From a virus: a DNA stretch of 59,281 nucleotides. Numbering within the stretch: position 1 is the stretch's first letter; each line of letters begins with the position of its first letter. Below the pieces are notes generated by a model. It saw only the letters and a program-made list of their open reading frames with translations. It was not told the DNA's origin and did no database searches. The DNA lies in the IMG/VR virus record IMGVR_UViG_3300025070_000034, positions 1 to 59,281 of that record. One strand, written 5' to 3'. A program made the translations under genes and the position numbers. This document shows positions 24,401 to 32,746 of the stretch, piece by piece.

Positions 24401-25706
24401 CTCCTGCAGCAGAACCTGCAGAAGAAGTGGCAACATCTCTCAGTTCTACAGTGTGATACGCATTAGTAATAGTGGAACCCGATGTATTAGGGAATCCAAA
24501 GATGTTATTAACATTGCTATAGTTACCCATTTCAAATGGGACAATAACATTTTGTGCATCTAAAGTTTCACGAGGTTTATCTAAATCTACATACGATGGA
24601 GAAAGACGTTTAACTCTATAACCTCTAATGTATGCAACACCAGCACCAAATTCAACAGCATACTTATCATCAGAGGTAACAGTTCCATTGGAAGTTGTCA
24701 TCCCTGCAGGATATACACCATTATTGAATCCATCGTCAAGACTTTCTCTGACAGTGATTTCAAAATCTTTTACAACATAGTTGCCAGATTCTTCATAAGT
24801 CCTTAATGCAAGACCCTTTTCTAATTCATTTAATGCAGTTCTATCAACTAACTTCTCTACCTTAGAGTTGTTGATACGAAGGAGTTCGATAAAGTTCTTA
24901 TCGGCATCATCAGTTAGAAGTTTCTTGATTAATGTTGTCTTGATTCTAAATCTATGAGAACCAGGAGCAGCATAGTTAGATGTTCCAGCAGCGTTATCGT
25001 TAAGACTAAGGTCGTCTTCTGGGGTAACAATCGATTCTTGAATGTTGAGACCGATACGATAGGAGGGGTTACTTCCATACTGGTCAAGAAGGATATACTG
25101 ATAATCTACATCGACAAAGAAACCTCTGATGAAGTACACACCTTGCTGTACATACGAAACAGAACCTTGCTGTAGTGCATCTGTAGGCAGTAACTGAGCG
25201 AAGGGAGAACCCACCTCAATTAGAGTTGTGCCGAAAGTAATTTCTGTATTTGTAACTAACTGTTCATTACTTGCAAACAGTTCAGTTGAATTATCAGTAC
25301 CACCAGATTCAATATACTTTACATATAAGGTAATATATCCTTTATCAGATTCGGTAGAAGAGATGCTGTATAGAACTTTTGCCTTAACACCAGTTGACAG
25401 ACCTTCAATAATCAATCCATTTAATTGAGACCTGTAAGACTCAACATCGGCACCAAGGAATGACTCCTGAAGCATGATAGCGTCAACTGTCAGGTCATAA
25501 CCTACTTGACCTGGAATGACCATTGCGCCATCCTTGAACAGGTGAGAACCTACATTCTCAACCTGGTTTTGCAGAATGCTCTGCATCGTGGTAAGTTCTC
25601 TTGCCTGAATTGGAAAACCAGGACGAAATAGAACTCGATAAAAATTCTTATCTTTATCGAAATCGTCGTAATAGGGTGTAACGTTTAGATTGGTATTTTG
25701 TGCCAT
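18498..25706 (-). CDS. Large virion structural protein, DUF4815-type N-terminus (2402 aa)
   Basis: The N-terminus (MAQNTNLNVTPYYDDFDKDK, then FRPGFPIQARELTTMQSI) is the hallmark of DUF4815 proteins, large structural proteins of cyanophages and related phages. The assignment is from memory of the family. The ~700-residue N-terminal part is followed by long beta-rich sequence, an Arg-rich stretch near residues 1360-1440 (RTTRNSGWLAQDRGR, RGMRRINRTTT), and repeated short phrases such as GETVTGLTSG and GETITGNSAD. No enzyme motif is seen. It shares a base with the gp8 stop (TAATG), so it is co-expressed with a baseplate wedge protein. A baseplate-linked fibre or wedge extension is the likely role. 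Confidence 0.82.
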   Translation of the reverse strand: MAQNTNLNVTPYYDDFDKDKNFYRVLFRPGFPIQARELTTMQSILQNQVENVGSHLFKDGAMVIPGQVGYDLTVDAIMLQESFLGADVESYRSQLNGLIIEGLSTGVKAKVLYSISSTESDKGYITLYVKYIESGGTDNSTELFASNEQLVTNTEITFGTTLIEVGSPFAQLLPTDALQQGSVSYVQQGVYFIRGFFVDVDYQYILLDQYGSNPSYRIGLNIQESIVTPEDDLSLNDNAAGTSNYAAPGSHRFRIKTTLIKKLLTDDADKNFIELLRINNSKVEKLVDRTALNELEKGLALRTYEESGNYVVKDFEITVRESLDDGFNNGVYPAGMTTSNGTVTSDDKYAVEFGAGVAYIRGYRVKRLSPSYVDLDKPRETLDAQNVIVPFEMGNYSNVNNIFGFPNTSGSTITNAYHTVELRDVATSSAGSAAGDLIGYARVTSIEHLADPDNTFGNTDDQYKLNIMDVQMFTVLELASAKSIPQGSLVVGGTSGARAYIVSATTSSDRVDVYQVEGTFLQNEMLLLDGSFLDTINHIHTYQYSDTRQFVARDESTLAIEFTADVVLEDVQLVEGSTFTYDATGGSETITGLQSNFALDLRPGDKIFFNSTEFVTVDLVTPGNLATGGVASIFNYASQTVNVTPPSSNFPSAGTYNTLLRYRTQLFDVANADLLSDMPKKYIKSISDESMIVRRTFDAQTVSSDSISITLPENEQFESITDQTYTVTVLAGTNSTHPVGDQITLDTVTTSALGYISFTSADRTTLQIENLTNITSVKVTATISKNVTVRKTKSGNEMFVLKVTNTIANLDKQNYSLTYSNLYGTRIEDRELSLGLTDSYRLHAVYESNDDNDPVIPSVVLVEPVFFANGTIVTGRTSKARAKVVDFASGSLKLSLVYITGSLLPGETVDGFDSTGAAISAIINDSEGSVVAGSKVVTDNYFLEVAQTGFIYNISRVIRKKGTIAPIRKLKLVLDYYTHSSTGDYFSGQSYLNTDYTDIPFFKFKFLADYLDFRPGVKNLYSGTGTVSSPAYVNCSTFDFKSRVFNISGTPNATVFDIPKLNSNFRCDFNWYLPRKDKAFITPDGEFQIIKGKSSDTPEEPDDLKDGMLLATISHKPYGFDPENDTVIVRSDNRRYTMRDIGAIERRLDQVEYYTSLNLLESDTFNSQILDSSGKNRLKNGFIVDDFSDHGKSDTAHEDFSAALDFEFGECRPAHYTTNVPLIINESLSTNYQQTGPLITLPYTELKIIEQPYASRVENINPFNVFTYIGRITLTPGSDDWLDTSRVPARVTQIEGDFQQVSSELNVDQNGFAPIQWRAWQTNWTGERTLGSRTTRNSGWLAQDRGRSPNPGVWGGRGMRRINRTTTLETTGSQTRQGVRSRVIPRIDRQSLGDSILSSTSIPWIRSRNIDVDVARLKPRTRFYSFFDGRSTVDYQIPKMIEIIKDPSIDTRTNSTPFVIGETVTGLTSGCKFKVAAPNDFYRFNPYDDSVLPESYASTTAFLNIDTVELSKQATGDYYGNFQVQEVLVGTSGATAVVRDRRLISDRFGKLRSSFFIPSPSLDTNPRWATGTRTLRLSTSDTDSRLGGAVASAAETNYEASGTLNTIQENVLAVRNAEVVRDTVTQNRTVRSTRTEIRQIGWYDPLAQSFIVDETDGVFLTSIDVYFFKKDDNIPVSMQIRTMENGYPTTTILPFSDVTLEPDTVQLSETAAVPTKFTFDAPVFIPQSVEHCFVLLSDSNSYQIWISRMGEQDITGDRTISEQPYAGVLFKSQNASTWTADQYEDLKFIVNRADFTNTLNSRLVVNNSALARGNGGELNLRRDAIQTFTPELVLTLNSTTLPYTVGSRIYQKTTLAEGTISAVTTTVAGVLLTINDINGTWAAGSNTGGSISNRVVSSKTLATMVVSTPTGDFTPGETITGNSADAPTAEVVTWNSGTNTLTLRYVSTDFTPTTETISGGTSSITATVSSIVYSGDAVEASAVSDSFVSATPTYSTAQRKVRVYHSNHCMHSSSNNVVISGIVSEVSDTSLTASLSASDVSISVSDATAFHKVINGLAVSVSNVGFIKIGDEIISYSAISGDNKTITVYERGVDGTTAVSHADESVVECYNLDGIPLPQLNKTHTGILNPTLDYYELSTSSIARLGIIGGGTNITATQNVQYNVLVPQIERMLLPKTDITARINTISGTSINDGTSLAQASFANDGVFNDVILGTDNYLEKPALICSTVNESAELSGAKSFRLDLTMISEKTNISPVIDTDRLSATLVSNRINNPADVNSANLAVGDKHEAVYITRTADLKNPSGSIKLYFTGYRPPNTTIKVLYRVRPIGSTTPIEELGFNFFPAEGSNIPVTSETQIFSEYEYEVSGLNFDQYQIKVLFVSPNQSLVPIIKDLRAIALAV

Positions 25707-27238
25707 TAGAATTCGATTACGATTTTGATGTCTTCTACCTGGTCGTTTGCACGACTGATTGCCCGTCTATTATCTATGTAAACAACGTTACCGCTGTTTG
25801 ACTTGATTTCGGGTTTTCCATATCCATTATTGAACTTCATGCCCAAATCATATTCCGTATTATTAATTGTTCTGGAAGATGAGTTGGGAACAGCAGGGAA
25901 GTTTACATCTGGTTGCCCAGCAGCACCAGAAGTTGCCCCACTAATAACATTAGAACCGTCAAGTTCGTTTTGCGTGCCTGTAACTTCAGGGAAAATACCA
26001 TCAATTGAGTTCTGATAGTACTTCAATACTTTAGTAGTAGGATTCCATGAAATCACTCTGCCACGACCAGTGATACTTACACCACCAACAACTCTTGTTT
26101 GAGTAATAATTTCATCAGGAACATAGTTGCCTTGAAATGTTGGAGAGAAGATAACTGCTTTAGCAGCAGAAACTGTCAAATCAGAAATGAGTTCTTCAGT
26201 ACCAAACTTTAGAGGATTGGTAACAAGACCAATACGACGGTAGTCGTTATCGATAGGGAAATCACCAGCACCTTCATCATAAGAAAGTTTGGCATTAACC
26301 ATGACTCGGAAGGCACCAAGTTCTACAACAGAATCAGAACCATGCCCACCAGGAGGAGGCATGATAACATCAACAATACCGCTAGCACCAGTACCAATAC
26401 CAGTGATAGAATCAATACTGAGTTTACCGAATGTATATCCAGTACCACCAGAAGTTACAGTAGCAGAAATAATTCTACCACCGTCAATAACAATAGAAAC
26501 TCTACCGCCAGTACCATCGCCATTGATAGCGACATTATCATAAGTTCCGTTATTATATCCAGAACCTGCAGAACTGATGACTACTGTGTCAATTTCTCCA
26601 GCAACTGCATTGGTTTTTACCGCGTCATTTGTAAAGACGGGCATATAATCATTGGAGAAAAACTTAAGGACCGAGGCAACGGGAATCGTATACATGTACT
26701 TCCAACGATATCCATCACCTGTAGTGATGATACTAGTAGAAGAACCTGTAGGTTCAACTGTAGAGGGTTTGCCGTTAGGATCCGAGGGAGATGTTCCGTT
26801 ATAGATTACCTTGTAAACTTGATATTGTGAGTTTACAACATAAAAATCTGAATCATAAAGTTTGGTAGCACCTGAGGAAGCAGTCTTGCTAGGAGAATAA
26901 TCATGACGATACATGTCATAGGTGAAACCAAGTCCACCCGTAGTCTGCTCTGGAGAAACCCAGTCAATACGACGAACAACCTGAACCGTATCAGAAGCGA
27001 GGACGCGCTTCAGAGAGATCATGTCATCATAAGAACCAGAAAATTCCTGGAAGGAATCTACTGCTTGAGGAGGAGAATTTTCATTATCCCACGTTTGAGG
27101 ACGACCAATGAACAGATACAAACGATCTCTCGTAGTACCTGCTACATCATCACTCTGAGTGGCATCGGGTCCTTCCAATGCCTTAATGAACTTTCTCGCT
27201 GAGAAAATCCTAAATTGATCAGTTAATAGAGCTGCCAT
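25706..27238 (-). CDS. 8: Baseplate wedge protein gp8 with extra GxGY insert
   Basis: gp8 is a dimeric wedge component of the contractile baseplate. Matches to T4 gp8 include FIGRPQTWDNENSPP near residues 43-57 (T4 FGRSEPWSSNEN), TTGDGYRWKYMYTIP (T4 EPGDGYVWEYLFEIP), the block RRIGLVTNPL (T4 RQISIITNPL) and the C-terminal IDNRRAISRANDQVEDIKIV (T4 MENRPPIIMAMDQTEEINIL). At 510 aa it is far longer than T4 gp8 (334). Part of the excess is a GxGY-type module at ~220-300 (AGSGYNNGTYD, SGGTGYTFGKLSI). Late promoter at 27266-27273. Confidence 0.92.
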   Translation of the reverse strand: MAALLTDQFRIFSARKFIKALEGPDATQSDDVAGTTRDRLYLFIGRPQTWDNENSPPQAVDSFQEFSGSYDDMISLKRVLASDTVQVVRRIDWVSPEQTTGGLGFTYDMYRHDYSPSKTASSGATKLYDSDFYVVNSQYQVYKVIYNGTSPSDPNGKPSTVEPTGSSTSIITTGDGYRWKYMYTIPVASVLKFFSNDYMPVFTNDAVKTNAVAGEIDTVVISSAGSGYNNGTYDNVAINGDGTGGRVSIVIDGGRIISATVTSGGTGYTFGKLSIDSITGIGTGASGIVDVIMPPPGGHGSDSVVELGAFRVMVNAKLSYDEGAGDFPIDNDYRRIGLVTNPLKFGTEELISDLTVSAAKAVIFSPTFQGNYVPDEIITQTRVVGGVSITGRGRVISWNPTTKVLKYYQNSIDGIFPEVTGTQNELDGSNVISGATSGAAGQPDVNFPAVPNSSSRTINNTEYDLGMKFNNGYGKPEIKSNSGNVVYIDNRRAISRANDQVEDIKIVIEF

Positions 27239-27265
27239 TTCCTAAGGGATTATTGTCCTCTTGTT

Positions 27266-27273
27266 TATTTATG
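27266..27273 (-). promoter_or_regulatory. Late promoter ahead of gp8
   Basis: The minus strand reads CATAAATA, 28 nt before the gp8 ATG, in the 39-nt gap after the 1405-aa gene. Confidence 0.78.
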
Positions 27274-27277
27274 AAGG

Positions 27278-30200
27278 TTACGAGCGAACTAATGTCGAGT
27301 ATTCAACAGATTTGATGCGGTAGGTTGCTCCACCATTACCAGTTATATTTTCTCCACCCAAAACTGCCTGAGCCGCTGCACCAGAACCAGTGGTATCACC
27401 ACCAGTATTTGTAAATGTAATCGTTGGGTGTAGATTGTAACTATTGTCCACTGTTTGATCAATTCCGTAACCTCCATTTGTGATGGTTATGGAATCTACT
27501 CGGTCACCAGATGTTGACATTACAGCAGTACCAGTCGCTTGAATGTCGCCAGTACTTTCAATAACAATATTTGGAACTGCGGTATAGTTTGTTCCGTTAT
27601 TTACAATAACCATATCAACAACTGTACTGTTACTTGAGAACTCATACAGATATCCATTTACACCAATATTGACATTATTTGTATTATAAGGAACAATATC
27701 CTTCAATACTAATTTTGATGTAGTAATATCCCAAGATACTACCGTTCCTTGAATACCTGAGATGGCACCAGTTACAATTTCATTTGTACTATAATTTTGA
27801 CCATTTCCATTAGCAGAATCTAAAGTAAGTGTCAAAAGAATGGGGTGTTCAACACCATCACTCAATCCACCTGCAGCAGTAATTGTGGCATATTTGAATG
27901 GTATATCTGCGTCTTTGATATTATCTCCAACCTGAAGTAGTGTGGTATTTTGTCCACCTTGTGTTTCTTCGATACCATATAACGAATCATAAATGCCGCC
28001 ATCTAGATTGATTTGACTTGCATAATCTGTAGCAGTATTAATTAAATCTGCAATACCATCTCCTAGGAATGTTCCTGGATTTAATGGATCTTCGTTCTCA
28101 TCATTATCTTCAAATGCCTTATCTACAATTGATCCAATAGGTACTGTTAAAGTAGATATGTTACTGCCAACTGCATCAATAATTGTATGTGGAAGAACAC
28201 CTGTTCCACTACTATTTGCAACACCAGCATCAAACTGAACAATAGCATCAGTCGTTGAAGGAATTCCAGCATCAATAAATGCAAGTTCGTCAACTTCAAA
28301 AGTAACTAAAAGTTCCCTGGTACTAGGATCCCAATCATATACTTTAGCAATCTTACTAGTAGCATTCTCAACCCTACGAATTACTCTATCACCAACATTA
28401 AACTGATAGTTGGAATCTCCATTAGCATCATTCTGCCCATCATCTAATATAACTCTTTGGTCATATTTAAAATTAACACCTCTAGTAATTCCAGTAAATC
28501 TACCTCTACTCTTGGAAGTATATGAAATAGTTTCCTTATCAATAATAAGAGAACCAGATCCTGGATATGCATCTGTAGAAGTAACATATACCGTAGTATC
28601 ACTAGGTCCAAGTGCTTTAGCCAGACCTGTCAAGTAAATATCAGAAGAATTGAATGCCTGACGAGATCTAGTTTTACGCTTAAGATTTACAAGTCTAGTG
28701 AAGACAATATTTGGAGGAGATGTATATCCTTTGCCAGGATCAGTAATATCAATTCCAGTAATTGCACCTTGACTGATAACTGCTTTTGCCTTTGCGCCAA
28801 GTCCACCACCACCAGTCACAAGAATGTATGGTTCTGTCTGATAGAATTCGCCACCATCAACAATATTAATTGACGTGACTTTACCTAGAGTATCAATTGA
28901 TGCTGCACCTTCAGCATCTTGTCCACCACCACCTTCAAAAATAAGGTTTGGTGGTGTTGCATAACTTCTACCTTCATTTAGCAATGATAAACCAGTAACA
29001 GTTTGAGTGACAGGAGTTGCTGTAGCACCACTTCCTTCACCTCCAAGAATAACTGCTTTTGCAGTACCAAAGAAGTTATCACCATTTCGAGTCATCTTAA
29101 TATATGAAACGGTGCCATCATCATTAAGAACAACATCACCTTCTGCTTCCGTTGGGAACACTGCAACCTGCTCAGGAACAGCATCACCTTCAAATATAGG
29201 TGACCCATAGTACTGAGGACCAATCACATATGGATAAACTGGATTCCCACTACCATCTTCGGTCATAAAATATGCATAAGTACCGTTCGGATATTCGGGA
29301 GTAACAACATACTTACCGTTATATTCGTCAAGATTACCTACACCAGAATCATAGATATAATCCTGAGTCAAATCACCAAGAATATATCCTTCATTGACAA
29401 GACGAGATCCATAACCAGAATTTGAATATGAGAAAATATAAGCAACACGAGGTGCATTTACAGGAATAGTGATACGAATTTCTCTTGTCGTCGCACTAGA
29501 AAATCCTCCCAGATATGTGGCATATGGTGTTAGAACTCCATCCAAATAATATTCAACTGAACCTTCACCATCATATAGGTATGAAGTTGTTCCGATATCA
29601 AGTGAACTTCCTGTATTATGCCAACCATCTTCGGTCAAGGAGAACATCAAGAAGTTGCCATTAGCAGTATTGCTGGCATCATCTTGATTAAAGATATAAG
29701 TTTTTCCTCTTTTCAGATTCAGTAACTCTTGCTCTTGACCATCAAAATAAAATTTAGAATTTGAAACAGTAACAGCATACGTTATTGTACTAGCAGTTAC
29801 AACCTCCTCTCTAGTACCAGGAAGTTCAGTAGTAGTTTTAAACCTATACGAACTAGTCATTCTGCCAGGGGTTCTGCCAGTAACATATCCAAATGGTCCG
29901 TAAATGGGATATCCATCAAAGGACATACCAAGAACTTTAGAGTGACCGTCTACATGCCTAGATCTATCAATAGTGCTTGGATCATTTGAATCAGTTTGAT
30001 AGTAATCCTTGTAAAAGTAATTATTTTCATGCTCTTCTTCTTCCTCAATCTCGGGATCGAGATACATATATCCTTCATCACCTTCGTATCCCGACATATA
30101 GCGGTGAAACTTGCAGTAATAATAGATACGATTATTCTCATCCTCATTCATAATGAATAAGGGTGTAAACTCGTTTTCATAATCAGTAGCAGGTGCAGCA

Positions 30201-31495
30201 GATGCACCTGTACTATTGTAATATAGAGTACCGCCGTTTAGTGTACCATCTTGAGTGGTACTAAGTTGCATTGGATGTCCTTGAAGATGGTGAGCGGACG
30301 GTTGATTTGATGGATCGGATTGATCCCAAATAATTAAGTAATTTCTTTGAACCTTAATACTTTCTGGGGAAAGGTAATAGACTCCAGGAATGAAATCACC
30401 AAACTCATGAGAATCAACACCAAAATCAATATAGAAGAGACCATTGGGGAATAGAACTGGATCACCAGCGACTCTAAATTGGAATCCAGTCGAACCTAGA
30501 ATAAAATCAGTTGCTTCAAATGATCCTATAACCTGCCTTAAATAAATTCTAACAATTTGGTTCTGAGCATTCCTGACAATCTTTGCAATTTCTCCCGAAG
30601 CAGTTCCTCCTACTTCATTTATTGTCCTGCCTACTTCAATTGGATTTAAAGTTTCGTCTATGTTATCAACATAAAGCATGATATTGTCATACTCTACCTT
30701 AATATACCAAACGAACTGCTCTAAAGATCCCCACTGGAATACTCCATTAGCACTATTGAACTCATCAATTGTCTTACTAGTTTGATAATAATGAGTAGTG
30801 CCATCAAGAACTACATCATTTGCATTAGTTCCTTTAACATAATCATATTTTACAGTATCAATAGAAAAGTTTGTTGGGGCATTACCAGAAGTACCAAATT
30901 CTGGAGTATGCAACAAACCACCGTTTGCCAGAATTCCCAAAACCTTGTTATTTTGAAAAGTTCTATCTCCCTGAAAAGGGACATCTTTACCACCGCGATA
31001 TACAAAAACTTGATCAAAAGATCTATCTACAATATTTCCAGAACCTCCAGGTTCTGACTCTTCAAATATCCAAGTAGGTTTGGGATGATTGTCAGACTCA
31101 ATACGGAGTCTATCGTTTTTAACAGGAGGTGTACCTGAGGTCTGAAAGGTGCCTCTTGTTAATGCATTTGGATGGTCTTGCCAGATTCTATTGACGTCAA
31201 AAGAATCTAAAACATTTGGTGTTTCAGATGTAGGAACAATCTTAAGTCTTAAAGGATCATATCCGCTACCTCTTTCAAGAACACGGACATGGATAATTTT
31301 ACCCGAATCAGCATCGATGATCGGATATAGTAATGCTTCTTGAGCGGGGGTGCCACAACCATCGATTGTTAATCTTGGAGGGTCGGTAGGATCATATCCA
31401 GTTCCACCACTAATTAATTCTACAGCGCGAACACCGAAAACTTCATCGAAGATCGGATTAATTATCGCTCCTGATCCAGGTACGGTTCTTGTCAT
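27278..31495 (-). CDS. Fibre/baseplate-associated protein with cupredoxin-like and YHYH-like modules (1405 aa)
   Basis: Modules read in order: GxGY repeats at ~28-90; a cupredoxin-like domain at ~380-475, with possible copper ligands H407 (QGHPMQL), C461, H464 and M467 ([10 protein letters not shown]); a YHYH-type first half at ~512-540 ([12 protein letters not shown]); a second, ligand-less cupredoxin-like region at ~575-700; the YHYH-type second half at ~720-760 ([21 protein letters not shown]); then many GxGY repeats ([36 protein letters not shown]). The last ~500 residues are beta-rich. The order suggests domain insertion. Metal binding is inference from ligand spacing. It follows the 406-aa fibre gene by 3 nt. 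Confidence 0.78.
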   Translation of the reverse strand: MTRTVPGSGAIINPIFDEVFGVRAVELISGGTGYDPTDPPRLTIDGCGTPAQEALLYPIIDADSGKIIHVRVLERGSGYDPLRLKIVPTSETPNVLDSFDVNRIWQDHPNALTRGTFQTSGTPPVKNDRLRIESDNHPKPTWIFEESEPGGSGNIVDRSFDQVFVYRGGKDVPFQGDRTFQNNKVLGILANGGLLHTPEFGTSGNAPTNFSIDTVKYDYVKGTNANDVVLDGTTHYYQTSKTIDEFNSANGVFQWGSLEQFVWYIKVEYDNIMLYVDNIDETLNPIEVGRTINEVGGTASGEIAKIVRNAQNQIVRIYLRQVIGSFEATDFILGSTGFQFRVAGDPVLFPNGLFYIDFGVDSHEFGDFIPGVYYLSPESIKVQRNYLIIWDQSDPSNQPSAHHLQGHPMQLSTTQDGTLNGGTLYYNSTGASAAPATDYENEFTPLFIMNEDENNRIYYYCKFHRYMSGYEGDEGYMYLDPEIEEEEEHENNYFYKDYYQTDSNDPSTIDRSRHVDGHSKVLGMSFDGYPIYGPFGYVTGRTPGRMTSSYRFKTTTELPGTREEVVTASTITYAVTVSNSKFYFDGQEQELLNLKRGKTYIFNQDDASNTANGNFLMFSLTEDGWHNTGSSLDIGTTSYLYDGEGSVEYYLDGVLTPYATYLGGFSSATTREIRITIPVNAPRVAYIFSYSNSGYGSRLVNEGYILGDLTQDYIYDSGVGNLDEYNGKYVVTPEYPNGTYAYFMTEDGSGNPVYPYVIGPQYYGSPIFEGDAVPEQVAVFPTEAEGDVVLNDDGTVSYIKMTRNGDNFFGTAKAVILGGEGSGATATPVTQTVTGLSLLNEGRSYATPPNLIFEGGGGQDAEGAASIDTLGKVTSINIVDGGEFYQTEPYILVTGGGGLGAKAKAVISQGAITGIDITDPGKGYTSPPNIVFTRLVNLKRKTRSRQAFNSSDIYLTGLAKALGPSDTTVYVTSTDAYPGSGSLIIDKETISYTSKSRGRFTGITRGVNFKYDQRVILDDGQNDANGDSNYQFNVGDRVIRRVENATSKIAKVYDWDPSTRELLVTFEVDELAFIDAGIPSTTDAIVQFDAGVANSSGTGVLPHTIIDAVGSNISTLTVPIGSIVDKAFEDNDENEDPLNPGTFLGDGIADLINTATDYASQINLDGGIYDSLYGIEETQGGQNTTLLQVGDNIKDADIPFKYATITAAGGLSDGVEHPILLTLTLDSANGNGQNYSTNEIVTGAISGIQGTVVSWDITTSKLVLKDIVPYNTNNVNIGVNGYLYEFSSNSTVVDMVIVNNGTNYTAVPNIVIESTGDIQATGTAVMSTSGDRVDSITITNGGYGIDQTVDNSYNLHPTITFTNTGGDTTGSGAAAQAVLGGENITGNGGATYRIKSVEYSTLVRS

Positions 31496-31498
31496 TTA

Positions 31499-32719
31499 TC
31501 AGTTTACGACGGTAAAGGTGCCATTCATCCCAGAGTGCAGAGTACATTGATAGTACAATGTATTAGGTGCATCATGAGGAATTGTCCAATAAAGAACGTT
31601 AGTTATACTTCCACTCTGACCAGTGGTATACGGTGTGCCTGTCAGTCCTTGAGTAGATTGAATCCTAAAGGGATGCCCACCACCTTCAACACTATTATCG
31701 AAGGCATATGTAAATCCTCTATGAACATAAACATTAGGATTTTGAGCAAGTCCATCAAATCCAGGTCCTGCTATTGTATAGTAACTGGAATTGTTTCCTG
31801 GAGGCGCTCCAAGTTCATACCAAATCATCGGACTACGAGTTGGTATCCAGTTAGAACCATTCCAATAGAGCATATCGCCCTGAGTAAGACCAGCAGTTTC
31901 AGTATCAGTTAATGCTGCCAGAGTAGTGGTAAGAGTACCACTAAAGTTTACCGTTACGGTATCGCCAGAAACTGCTGTAGTAATATTAGTACCACCAGCA
32001 ATAGTAAGTGTATCTGCTTGACTGTTTGCTGTAGTAGTTCCTGAATCTGCATTAACAGTCTGGAAAACATTAATGGCACTTACACCTGCTTGATCATCTC
32101 CAGGAACCCAATTAGATCCATCCCACTTAAGAATTTGATTTGTTGTTGGTGCTGCTGTTGTAACATCAACATTACTCAAGTCATCAATACTTGAATACTC
32201 AGTAAGAAGTTTTGCTCTAACATCACCAAGACCACCCTCAGTGATATTGATGTTTACATAAGGATCATCAGTACCATCTACGGTAAAGAAATAACCAGGA
32301 TAGGATGCTGCAGCAGGAGCAGCTGCTAAGGATGCATACTCATTCTTATATTTTACACTAGTAGGAATGTCAACAGTAGCACCAAATGTCGAAGTGACCG
32401 AGTTAGATGCTAGTGTAATTAGACCAGTTCCATTTGCAGCAATTGGAATATTGCCATCACTAGAGGAGATAATTGAGTTACCATTTACATCCAAAGCAGA
32501 TGTAAGATTACTATAATCTGAAGGAAGAAAGGTAGATCCGTTATAACGAAGAACTTGCCCCGATATGGGGTTCAATGTATTAACAGTTAAACTTACCCCA
32601 TTACCTAAAGCGGTATATAGTTCGTTAAAATTATCATTAATTTTATCACCACCAATACGGAGGGTATCCCCCGTATTGTCATTAGCAGAAGCTCCAAGGT
32701 TTAGTGCTTGTTTAGCCAT
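31499..32719 (-). CDS. Tail fibre protein with C-terminal cupredoxin-like domain (406 aa)
   Basis: The N-terminus (LGASANDNTGDTLRIGGDKI, then NFNELYTALG) is a common phage fibre attachment motif. The middle has repeated phrases LRYNGSTFLPSD, LKWDGSNWVPGD and LYWNGSNWIPTR, typical of fibre shafts. Residues ~298-406 look like a single cupredoxin fold ending in LYYQCTLHSGMNGTFTVV. H349 (GGGHPFRI), C392, H395 and M398 would supply a full type-1 copper site, with C-x2-H-x2-M instead of plastocyanin's C-x2-H-x4-M. There is no signal peptide, as expected for a virion protein. Late promoter at 32739-32746. Confidence 0.82.
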   Translation of the reverse strand: MAKQALNLGASANDNTGDTLRIGGDKINDNFNELYTALGNGVSLTVNTLNPISGQVLRYNGSTFLPSDYSNLTSALDVNGNSIISSSDGNIPIAANGTGLITLASNSVTSTFGATVDIPTSVKYKNEYASLAAAPAAASYPGYFFTVDGTDDPYVNINITEGGLGDVRAKLLTEYSSIDDLSNVDVTTAAPTTNQILKWDGSNWVPGDDQAGVSAINVFQTVNADSGTTTANSQADTLTIAGGTNITTAVSGDTVTVNFSGTLTTTLAALTDTETAGLTQGDMLYWNGSNWIPTRSPMIWYELGAPPGNNSSYYTIAGPGFDGLAQNPNVYVHRGFTYAFDNSVEGGGHPFRIQSTQGLTGTPYTTGQSGSITNVLYWTIPHDAPNTLYYQCTLHSGMNGTFTVVN

Positions 32720-32738
32720 TACTTACTACGTTTTTAGT

Positions 32739-32746
32739 TATTTATG
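32739..32746 (-). promoter_or_regulatory. Late promoter ahead of the 406-aa fibre
   Basis: The minus strand reads CATAAATA, 20 nt before the ATG at 32719. It overlaps the stop codon region of the 6375-aa gene. Confidence 0.75.

Noticed and set aside
26342-31057. Regularly spaced GGx repeats suggestive of a CRISPR or DNA repeat array
   Set aside because: The periodicity comes from protein-level GxGY repeats; DNA copies are not identical and no spacer structure exists.
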